This document shows, piece by piece, positions 1-5,394 of a DNA stretch of 5,673 nt. The position numbers were made by a program, and so were the translations under genes. Numbering within the stretch: the stretch's first letter is position 1; every line of letters begins with the position of its first letter. Below the pieces are notes generated by a model. It saw nothing but the letters and a program-made list of their open reading frames with translations, was not told where the DNA came from and searched no databases. The DNA is taken from NCBI GenBank assembly GCA_023264475.1, contig JAHFMA010000037.1, positions 1-5,673 of the forward strand, given 5' to 3'. This stretch comes from Candidatus Parcubacteria bacterium (GTDB lineage: Bacteria > Patescibacteriota > Minisyncoccia > Phycocordibacterales > PALSA-1337).

Positions 1-752
1 TCTATGACATCGGCGCGGTCTCGAGCATCGAGCCGTTCGCCAAGCTCCAATCCGTCGGGCTCATCATGGGCGAGGATGGCAGGAAGATGTCCAAGCGCTT
101 CGGCAATGTGGTCAACCCTGATGAGATCGTGAAGATCTATGGCGCCGACACCCTGCGCGTCTACGAGATGTTCATGGGTCCTTTCGACCAAGCCATCCCC
201 TGGAGCACTGAGAGCATCGTCGGTTCTCGCCGCTTCATCGAGCGCGTCTGGAAGCTAGCGGACAAGGCGGAGGAAACTGCTAAGCGCGCCGCCGCTGTCC
301 GCGTTATTCACCGCACGATCAAGAAGGTCACCGAGGATATCGAAAATCTACGTTTCAACACTGCGATCAGCACCCTCATGATCGCCTTGAACGAGCTCGA
401 CGCCGCTCCGACCGTCGCCCGCTCTGACTTCGAATCCTTCCTCAAGCTCCTCGCTCCGTTCGCGCCGCATGTCGCAGAAGAGCTCTGGTTAGCGCTCGGC
501 AACAAAGGATCCGTGCATATTTCTTCCTGGCCGACCTATGATCCTGCCCTGCTCATCGACTCTGAAGCCAAGATCGTCCTACAGATCGACGGTAAGACAA
601 GGGGTTCCTTTACGGCTCCCACTGGAGCAGGGAAGGACGAGCTCGAACGCCTCGCCAAGGCACAGCCTGAGGCCAAGAAGTGGCTCGAAAATAAGCAGGT
701 AAATCGCGTTATCGTGGTGCCAGGCAAGCTCGTGAACATCGTTTTGTCATAG
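1..752 (+). CDS. leuS: Leucyl-tRNA synthetase, C-terminal part (5' end outside window)
   Basis: This cytoplasmic class I aminoacyl-tRNA synthetase charges tRNA-Leu with leucine. The frame is open from the window edge (first full codon at base 3) to a TAG at 750-752, about 249 residues of an enzyme that normally has 800-900. Just inside is the catalytic-loop signature KMSKR followed by FGNVVNPDE (codons from base 84); the usual last residue is Ser, and Arg is a tolerated variant. Next comes GADTLRVYEMFMGP with the helical anticodon-binding domain (FIERVWKL, then LRFNTAISTLM and LLAPFAPHVAEELW). The C-terminal tRNA-binding domain follows, with VLQIDGKTRGSF and the closing VNRVIVVPGKLVNIVLS. That ending and the order of blocks separate LeuS from IleRS and ValRS. 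The HIGH motif and editing domain lie upstream and cannot be judged. No terminator hairpin follows the stop. Confidence 0.96.
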   Translation, partial: YDIGAVSSIEPFAKLQSVGLIMGEDGRKMSKRFGNVVNPDEIVKIYGADTLRVYEMFMGPFDQAIPWSTESIVGSRRFIERVWKLADKAEETAKRAAAVRVIHRTIKKVTEDIENLRFNTAISTLMIALNELDAAPTVARSDFESFLKLLAPFAPHVAEELWLALGNKGSVHISSWPTYDPALLIDSEAKIVLQIDGKTRGSFTAPTGAGKDELERLAKAQPEAKKWLENKQVNRVIVVPGKLVNIVLS

Positions 753-754
753 TG

Positions 755-784
755 TTGACAGATTATCCAACTAAATGGTAAGGT
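755..784 (+). promoter_or_regulatory. Candidate sigma-70-type promoter for the sigma4/HARE gene
   Basis: A perfect -35 hexamer TTGACA (755-760) lies three bases after the leuS stop. It is followed after 18 bp by TAAGGT (779-784), a weak -10 preceded by TGG, which fits an extended -10 (TGn). The predicted transcription start is near 791, giving a leader of about 25 nt with no visible Shine-Dalgarno sequence. The spacer is clearly more AT-rich than the genes on either side. The -35 is convincing; the choice of -10 is not, since TATTAG at 796-801 is another possibility. Confidence 0.45.
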
Positions 785-815
785 ACGAATAACAATATTA
801 GACCACAGCCACCCT

Positions 816-1853
816 ATGCCTACCTCACCCGTCACCTTCAAGCCCAAGCAGGTCGTCAAACGGCTCCTTTCGTCTCTGCCTGATCGCGCTCGCGAGATCA
901 TCACTTACCGCTACGGCCTCGGCAAAGACGAGCGCCGCATGACCCTCGACGCCATCGGCAAGAAGTACGGCATCACCCGCGAGCGCGTCCGCCAGATCGA
1001 GAACTACGCTCTGGGCGTCGTCCGCAAGTCCGACGAATTCTCCGAAGAGAAGGCCGCCTTCGCGGAGATCGAGGCCCTGCTCCATTCTCTGGGCGGCGTC
1101 GTCGTCGAAGACGATTTCCTCGGCCACGTCTCCAAGGACAAGAGCCTCCAGAACCATATCCACTTCCTGCTCTCCGTCGGCGAGCCTTTCAAGAAGCGCC
1201 GCGAAGACGACGACTTCCGCCACCGCTGGCACGTCAACGAAGACCTCGCCAAGAAGGTAGAAGAGGCTCTGGCCAAGCTCTACCGCGGCCTCTCGACCGA
1301 CGATCTGCTCCCGGAATCCGAGATGGTCGGCCGCCTGCTCCAGCACCTCGAAGAGGTCTCAGAACGCTACAAGAACCAAGAGATCATGAAGCGCTGGCTC
1401 GGCCTGTCCAAGAAGATCGGCAAGAACGCCCTCGGCGAATGGGGCGCCACCGATTCCTCCAATATCCGCACCAAGGGCGTTCGCGACTACGCCTTCCTGG
1501 TCATCCGTAAGCACGGCTCGCCGATCCACTTCCGCGATGTCGCCGCTCAGATCGAGAAGCTCTTCAACAAGAAGGCCCACGTCGCCACCACTCACAACGA
1601 GCTCATCAAAGACAAGCGCTTCGTCTTGGTCGGCCGCGGCCTCTACGCCCTCGCCGAATGGGGCTATGCTCCGGGCATCGTCCGCGACGTCATCAAGGCT
1701 GTGATCGAAAAGAACGGCTCTCTCACCAAAGAAGAGGTCATCGCCAAGGTCATGAAGGAACGCTACGTCAAAGAGAACACCATCGCCGTCAACCTCCAGA
1801 ATCCGAAATACTTCAAGCGCGACAAAGACGGCAAATACGCAGTCGCGGCATAA
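816..1853 (+). CDS. Sigma-70 region 4 / HARE-HTH multi-domain putative transcription regulator
   Basis: A soluble 345-residue protein, probably DNA-binding. Residues about 16-70 match sigma-70 region 4: LPDRAREIITYRYGL, then the helix-turn-helix TLDAIGKKYGITRERVRQIE, the part of a sigma factor that contacts the -35 element. The region 2 and 3 blocks for -10 recognition and melting are absent, so this is not a complete sigma factor. Residues about 82-140 look like a winged helix. Residues about 221-284 (VRDYAFLVIRKHGSPIHFRDVA...FVLVGRGLYALAEWGY) resemble the HARE-HTH fold, also found in the RNA polymerase delta subunit. A second C-terminal winged helix follows (286-343, GSLTKEEVIAKVMKERYVKENTIAVNLQNPKYF). 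The family seems recurrent in CPR genomes (from memory). Codons are strongly biased toward C-ending forms. It may act as an RNA polymerase accessory factor or regulator. The ATG at 816 is chosen because the sigma homology begins soon after it; no ribosome-binding site precedes it. Confidence 0.85.
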   Translation: MPTSPVTFKPKQVVKRLLSSLPDRAREIITYRYGLGKDERRMTLDAIGKKYGITRERVRQIENYALGVVRKSDEFSEEKAAFAEIEALLHSLGGVVVEDDFLGHVSKDKSLQNHIHFLLSVGEPFKKRREDDDFRHRWHVNEDLAKKVEEALAKLYRGLSTDDLLPESEMVGRLLQHLEEVSERYKNQEIMKRWLGLSKKIGKNALGEWGATDSSNIRTKGVRDYAFLVIRKHGSPIHFRDVAAQIEKLFNKKAHVATTHNELIKDKRFVLVGRGLYALAEWGYAPGIVRDVIKAVIEKNGSLTKEEVIAKVMKERYVKENTIAVNLQNPKYFKRDKDGKYAVAA

Positions 1854-1858
1854 GGGCA

Positions 1859-2023
1859 CAGGAATGCCATGTGGGTTCAGAGAAACTTGCGGAGCAGTCG
1901 TGAAGACATGCTCCGCTTTTCGTTACCAGGCGACTGCGAGCAGTAGGGCGGCTCGAGCCTGTGCCATTTTGTAGCGCACAGGCGAGAGAACGCCTGGTTC
2001 TATGAACCCACATGGCATTCCTG
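1859..2023. repeat. 165-bp inverted-repeat element with nested palindromes (MITE-like or structured RNA)
   Basis: The arms 1859-1884 and 1998-2023 are reverse complements over 26 positions with one mismatch (1880/2002); the outer 21 pairs are perfect. Inside lie further inverted repeats: 1889-1896/1909-1916 (the terminator hairpin), 1925-1932/1991-1998 (ACCAGGCG/CGCCTGGT), 1933-1936/1941-1944 (ACTG/CAGT around CGAG), and 1957-1964/1976-1983 (GCCTGTGC/GCACAGGC), extendable by CTC/GAG across a 2-nt bulge. All are nested and mutually compatible, so roughly 115-120 of 165 bases can pair at once. The element fills the gap between the sigma4/HARE stop and the next promoter. No target-site duplication is visible and no credible protein is encoded. 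It could be a nonautonomous transposon, a noncoding RNA, or a regulatory DNA structure; the sequence alone does not decide. Confidence 0.88.
1889..1920 (+). terminator. Rho-independent terminator of the sigma4/HARE gene
   Basis: An 8-bp GC-rich stem, GCGGAGCA (1889-1896) with TGCTCCGC (1909-1916), is extended by GTC/GAC (1897-1899 with 1905-1907) around a GTGAA loop with one bulged A. TTTTCGTT follows directly. It lies 36 bp after the TAA of the upstream gene, just inside the left arm of the large inverted repeat. The T run is short (4), so termination may be partial. Confidence 0.72.
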
Positions 2024-2024
2024 C

Positions 2025-2030
2025 TATAAT
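2025..2030 (+). promoter_or_regulatory. Extended -10 promoter (TGC-TATAAT) for the membrane protein/mltG operon
   Basis: A perfect TATAAT is preceded by TGC, giving an extended -10. No good -35 is present; ATGAAC at 2002-2007, 17 bp upstream, matches only half of TTGACA. The TG dinucleotide and any -35 contact fall inside the right arm of the inverted repeat. Six bases separate the hexamer from the ATG at 2037, so the standard start point would be the A of that ATG and the mRNA would be leaderless. Confidence 0.7.
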
Positions 2031-2036
2031 AAACGG

Positions 2037-3311
2037 ATGTCGTACGAAAGCATCGCGAAACTGATCAGTAGCGCCTTCGACAACTCGCTCGCACCGATCA
2101 TCCTCCATTATGTCATTCTAGCCTCGCCGATCATTCTCGCCATACTTCTTGCCGAGATGTTCTGGAAGGTCTGGGTGCGCTATATACAGCTCAAGTTCTT
2201 CAATAGCCTCAAATACACCATCCTCGAGCTCAAATTGCCCAAGGATACCTTCAAGTCGCCCTTGGCCATGGAGACCGTCCTTCATGCCATCCACAACACC
2301 GCCGACGGCAGCCATTGGGCGCAGTGGTGGCTCGGAGAGACGCGTCCGTGGTATTCGCTCGAGATCATCTCCATCGAAGGCAACGTCAAATTTCTGATCT
2401 GGACCGAGGATCGCCGCAAGAACAATCTGATGTCTGCGCTGTATTCGCAATATCCGGGCATCGAGATCAGCGAGCATGAAGATTATTCCAAATCCGTGCA
2501 ATTCGACCCCAAGGAATGGAAGATATGGGCATCGGAGTTCCAGTTCACCAAAGGCGATCCATATCCGATCAAGACATATGTCGATTATGGGCTGGACAAG
2601 GACCCCAAGGAAGAGTTCAAGATCGACCCGCTCACTCATCTCCTAGAATGGCAGAGCAGCCTGCGCCCGAATGAGCAGGTCTGGTTCCAATTCATCGTCC
2701 GCGCTCACAAGAAGGACCAGAAGATGCCGGGCCATCTCTGGAAGCGCGGCGATCTCTACAAGAAGGGCGTCGAGACCGAGGTCAATAAGATAATGATGCG
2801 TGATCCCAAGACAAAGCTCGTGGGCGACGAGATCGATGGCACGGCCTTCAGGACTTCGCCGACTCTCACCAGAGGCGAGAGCGATCTCATCGAGGCGATA
2901 GAGCGTAAGGCGACCAAGCTCGTATTCGATGTCGGGATTCGCACCCTTTATATCGCCAAGAAGAGCGCATTCGACACGCCGTTCGGCATCGGCGGTTGCA
3001 TCTCCAGCATGAAACAATTCAATTCAGAGAGCCTGAACGGCTTCCGCCCAGGCGGCTCCAAGATGCCGGGCGGCCTGGATCACGTCTGGGAAGATTATCG
3101 CAATTCGCGACGCAACTATTTCTCCAGACGCATCCTCATGGCTTATCGCCGACGTTCGGCCTTCTATCCGCCTTTCAAGACCAAGACCATGATCCTCAAT
3201 ACCGAAGAGCTGGCTACGATCTACCATCTGCCAGGCGCTGTCGCTGGAGCTCCAGGATTGACGCGTGTCCCATCCAAGAAGGGCGAGGCTCCCGGCAATC
3301 TTCCGGTCTAA
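2037..3311 (+). CDS. Membrane-anchored protein of unknown function, type IV secretion ATPase N-domain-like
   Basis: A 424-residue protein with one clear hydrophobic segment near the N-terminus (about residues 17-45, IILHYVILASPIILAILLAEMFWKVWVRY). The long remainder is soluble and probably cytoplasmic given the basic residues after the segment. Notable blocks are LELKLPKDTFKSPLAMETVLHAIH (63-86), WWLGETRPWYSLEIISIEGNVKFLIW (97-122), LYSQYPGIEISEHEDY (135-150) and MILNTEELATIYHLPG (385-400). From memory, such blocks occur in the N-terminal region of CPR and archaeal VirD4/TraG-like ATPases annotated with domains of unknown function. Here the protein stops just where the ATPase would start: there is no Walker A or B. 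It may be a stand-alone membrane partner of a secretion or pilus ATPase; that is inference. mltG begins 6 bp downstream, so the two are probably cotranscribed. The ATG at 2037 is supported by the promoter spacing. Confidence 0.82.
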   Translation: MSYESIAKLISSAFDNSLAPIILHYVILASPIILAILLAEMFWKVWVRYIQLKFFNSLKYTILELKLPKDTFKSPLAMETVLHAIHNTADGSHWAQWWLGETRPWYSLEIISIEGNVKFLIWTEDRRKNNLMSALYSQYPGIEISEHEDYSKSVQFDPKEWKIWASEFQFTKGDPYPIKTYVDYGLDKDPKEEFKIDPLTHLLEWQSSLRPNEQVWFQFIVRAHKKDQKMPGHLWKRGDLYKKGVETEVNKIMMRDPKTKLVGDEIDGTAFRTSPTLTRGESDLIEAIERKATKLVFDVGIRTLYIAKKSAFDTPFGIGGCISSMKQFNSESLNGFRPGGSKMPGGLDHVWEDYRNSRRNYFSRRILMAYRRRSAFYPPFKTKTMILNTEELATIYHLPGAVAGAPGLTRVPSKKGEAPGNLPV

Positions 3312-3317
3312 CTCTCT

Positions 3318-4292
3318 ATGCCTCCATATACGAGCCTCATATCGCGCGCTCGCCGCTATCTAGTGCCTGCGAGCGTCGTCGCAGCTGTATTGATCATCGC
3401 TATCGGGATCGCCTCCAGCGCCCCCGGAGACGCGCCCACTGATGCCATCATCACAGTCAGCAATGGCGCCACACTGAATTCAGTCGCAGACGATCTCAAG
3501 AGCGCCCACATCATCCGCTCTACGATCCTGTATCGCATATATGCGACGATCCTAGAAGGCACTGCCGGCGTGAAGAGCGGGCATTATCTCTTCGACGGCC
3601 CGCAGTCGTCTCTGCGTGTCGCCTATCGCACCACGCACGGCCTGCAAGGATTTCCATTGGTCAGGATCACAATCCCTGAGGGTCTGGCTTCATCAGATAT
3701 CGCCCGCGCCATGAAGAGAGCCATCCCGGCCTTCGACAGCAAGGCCTTCATGGCCCTAGCCAAGAAACAGGAGGGATATCTCTTCCCGGACACGTATTTC
3801 TTTGAAGCCAACGTCACACCGGAACAGGTCGTCTCCGAGATGCGCGCCAATTTCGACCGGAGGACCGCGCGCATCTCATCGGCCCCCTGGTCCCTCGGGG
3901 GTCGCACCTTTAGGGACGTGATCGCCATGTCCTCCCTCGTCGAGGACGAGGCCGCGACTAGCACCGACCGACGCATCGTCGCCGGCATCCTCTGGAAGCG
4001 CCTCGACATCGGCATGGCCCTCCAAGTGGACGCACCGTTCTTCTATCTCTTCGGCAAGTCTTCCGCCCAGCTCACTTTGAGCGACTTGGCGACGACCTCT
4101 CCATACAATCTCTACAAGAATCGCGGCCTGCCGCCGACCCCGATCAACAATCCAGGCCTCGAGGCGATCACTGATACGATGAATCCGCTCAAGACCGACT
4201 ATCTATATTTTATGTCCGGTCGCGATGGGACCATGCACTACGCAGCGACTTTGGAACAGCACAACGCCAACAAAGCCAAGTATTTGAATTAA
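3318..4292 (+). CDS. mltG: Endolytic murein transglycosylase MltG (YceG-like)
   Basis: MltG is an inner-membrane enzyme that cuts nascent glycan strands of peptidoglycan and so sets their length. At 324 residues it is close to the usual size (about 340 in E. coli). A basic N-terminus is followed by one transmembrane helix (about residues 14-33), then a LysM-like region (ITVSNGATLNSVADDLKSAHII, with LKSGHYLF-type VKSGHYLF). The catalytic domain shows RITIPEG (116-122), GYLFPDTYFF (153-162), the active-site block MSSLVEDEA (204-212), where Glu209 aligns with the catalytic Glu218 of E. coli, then GMALQVDAPFFY, SPYNLYKNRGLPPTPINNPG (261-280) and the closing YLYFMSGRDGTMHYAATLEQHN. All key motifs are intact. 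It follows the membrane protein gene by 6 bp and has no ribosome-binding site of its own, which suggests translational coupling. The pairing hints at a shared envelope role. Confidence 0.95.
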   Translation: MPPYTSLISRARRYLVPASVVAAVLIIAIGIASSAPGDAPTDAIITVSNGATLNSVADDLKSAHIIRSTILYRIYATILEGTAGVKSGHYLFDGPQSSLRVAYRTTHGLQGFPLVRITIPEGLASSDIARAMKRAIPAFDSKAFMALAKKQEGYLFPDTYFFEANVTPEQVVSEMRANFDRRTARISSAPWSLGGRTFRDVIAMSSLVEDEAATSTDRRIVAGILWKRLDIGMALQVDAPFFYLFGKSSAQLTLSDLATTSPYNLYKNRGLPPTPINNPGLEAITDTMNPLKTDYLYFMSGRDGTMHYAATLEQHNANKAKYLN

Positions 4293-4312
4293 GTCTCAAA
4301 AGAGCTTAGAGT
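4284..4312 (+). promoter_or_regulatory. Weak candidate promoter upstream of mnmA
   Basis: TTGAAT (4284-4289, 4/6 to consensus) and TAGAGT (4307-4312, 4/6) are separated by 17 bp, and six bases separate the latter from the ATG at 4319. The individual matches are poor and overlap the mltG stop. The site is listed mainly because its geometry repeats that of the two stronger TATAAT sites in this window. mnmA could equally be read through from mltG, since no terminator lies between them. Confidence 0.25.
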
Positions 4313-4318
4313 GTGGCT

Positions 4319-5386
4319 ATGTCGAACAGCTCTATAGGCAAGAAGGTATTTGTCGGCATGTCCGGCGGCGTAGACAGCTCCGTCTCGGCAGCCTTGCTCA
4401 AGAAGGACGGCTACGACGTAACCGGAGTCTTCATCAAAGTCTGGCAGCCGGACTGGATGGATTGTGATTGGCGCGAAGAGCGTCTCGAAGCCATGCGCGC
4501 GGCGGCACATCTCGGCATCCCATTCGTGACCCTAGACCTAGAGTACGAATACAAGAAAGGCGTGATCGACTACATGATCGCCGAATACGCCGCCGGCCGT
4601 ACACCCAATCCGGATGTGATGTGCAATAGAGAGGTCAAGTTCGGCGCCTTCTGGGATTGGGCCAAGAAAAATGGCGCAGACTACATAGCAACTGGCCACT
4701 ATGCGATAAATACAGACAATAAGCTTTTCGCAGGAACAGACACGAATAAAGACCAGTCGTATTTTCTCTGGACTTTGAACAAGGACGATCTTGCGCACGT
4801 GCTTTTTCCTGTTGGGAACATGACGAAGCCAGAAGTGCGTAAATTAGCCAAGAAGTTCAAGCTCCCGAATGCTGACAAGAAGGATAGCCAAGGCCTCTGC
4901 TTCATCGGCAAAGTCGACCTCAAGGATTTCCTACAGCATTACATCAAGACCGAACAGGGGAACGTGCTCGATGAGAACGGCTCGGTCATCGGCACGCACC
5001 CAGGCGCTTTGCTGTTCACTATCGGTGAGCGGCACGGCTTCACGGTTACCAAGAAGACTCCTGACGATGAGCGCTACTTTGTGATCTCAAAGGACGTGAA
5101 GGTGAATACGATCACTGTTTCAAATAAGAAAGAGGATGTTCTGCCGAACTCGATTAAAAGGGTTCAATTGAGAGGGGTTAGCTGGGTTTCAAAGGTGCCG
5201 AAGGTTGGTGAAAAACTTCTCGCTCGTAGCAGATACCGCGAAACGCTTTCTGAAGTCAAAGTCATTTCAGTTGAAAAGGCTCTGGCAATTGTCGAATTTT
5301 CTGAACCTCAAGACACCATCACCTCTGGCCAGTCATTGGTCATATACGATGGCCAAGAATGCCTAGGCGGCGGCTTTATTGTATAA
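4319..5386 (+). CDS. mnmA: tRNA-specific 2-thiouridylase MnmA
   Basis: MnmA adds sulfur to the wobble uridine (U34) of tRNA-Lys, -Glu and -Gln through ATP-dependent adenylation, taking sulfur from a persulfide relay. The protein has 355 residues, typical for the family. The PP-loop ATP-binding motif GMSGGVDSS is at residues 13-21. Both conserved cysteines are present: Cys102 in NPDVMCNREVKFG and Cys194 in KKDSQGLCFIG. TGHYA (125-129), DQSYFLW (145-151) and FTIGERHGF (233-241) also fit. The C-terminal beta-barrel ends with TITSGQSLVIYDGQECLGGGFI. A GTG at 4313 in the same frame would add two residues; the ATG at 4319 is preferred. The 3' part is less GC-rich than the 5' part (hand counts: about 57% in 4321-4560, 45% in 5101-5340), with more A- and T-ending codons. 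The final codons overlap the promoter of the next gene. Confidence 0.96.
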   Translation: MSNSSIGKKVFVGMSGGVDSSVSAALLKKDGYDVTGVFIKVWQPDWMDCDWREERLEAMRAAAHLGIPFVTLDLEYEYKKGVIDYMIAEYAAGRTPNPDVMCNREVKFGAFWDWAKKNGADYIATGHYAINTDNKLFAGTDTNKDQSYFLWTLNKDDLAHVLFPVGNMTKPEVRKLAKKFKLPNADKKDSQGLCFIGKVDLKDFLQHYIKTEQGNVLDENGSVIGTHPGALLFTIGERHGFTVTKKTPDDERYFVISKDVKVNTITVSNKKEDVLPNSIKRVQLRGVSWVSKVPKVGEKLLARSRYRETLSEVKVISVEKALAIVEFSEPQDTITSGQSLVIYDGQECLGGGFIV

Positions 5387-5387
5387 T
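5382..5387 (+). promoter_or_regulatory. TATAAT -10 element overlapping the mnmA stop codon
   Basis: A perfect TATAAT spans the last Val codon and the TAA stop of mnmA plus one base. Seven bases separate it from the ATG at 5395, so transcription would begin at or one base before the start codon. No recognisable -35 lies 16-18 bp upstream. The hexamer is partly dictated by the coding end (GTA TAA), so chance is possible, but it is the only AT-rich hexamer in this stretch with the right spacing. Confidence 0.55.
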
Positions 5388-5394
5388 CACCGAC

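Noticed and set aside
825..1859. Long open frames on the minus strand opposite the sigma4/HARE gene (825-1346 and 1359-1859)
   Set aside because: They result from the C-ending codon bias of the + strand gene. Their translations are low-complexity, rich in Asp, Ala, Val and Leu, with no recognisable domain.
1859..2023. Integron attC site or tRNA-like element as an explanation of the inverted repeat
   Set aside because: No GTTRRRY/RYYYAAC core pair is found at the ends, and there is no tRNA acceptor, T-loop or anticodon arrangement. The arms are also more perfect than typical attC arms.
1851..2032. Target-site duplication flanking the inverted repeat
   Set aside because: The flanks (AAGGGCA on the left, CTATAAT on the right) share no direct repeat, so the mobile-element reading has no insertion footprint.
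2118..3017. Minus-strand open frames opposite the membrane protein gene
   Set aside because: They are mirror frames of a well-supported gene, with no motifs and no start signals.
3881..3903. CCCCC/GGGGG hairpin inside mltG (3883-3887 with 3897-3901)
   Set aside because: It lies within a conserved coding frame, has a 9-nt loop and no T run after it. It is best explained by local codon choice.
4313..4315. GTG as the start of mnmA
   Set aside because: It adds only Met-Ala before an ATG that is better placed relative to the PP-loop. Neither start has a clear ribosome-binding site, but the ATG fits the start spacing seen elsewhere in the window.
5361..5368. GCCTAGGC palindrome near the mnmA 3' end
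   Set aside because: A single 8-base palindrome in coding sequence is expected by chance and has no partner site in the window.
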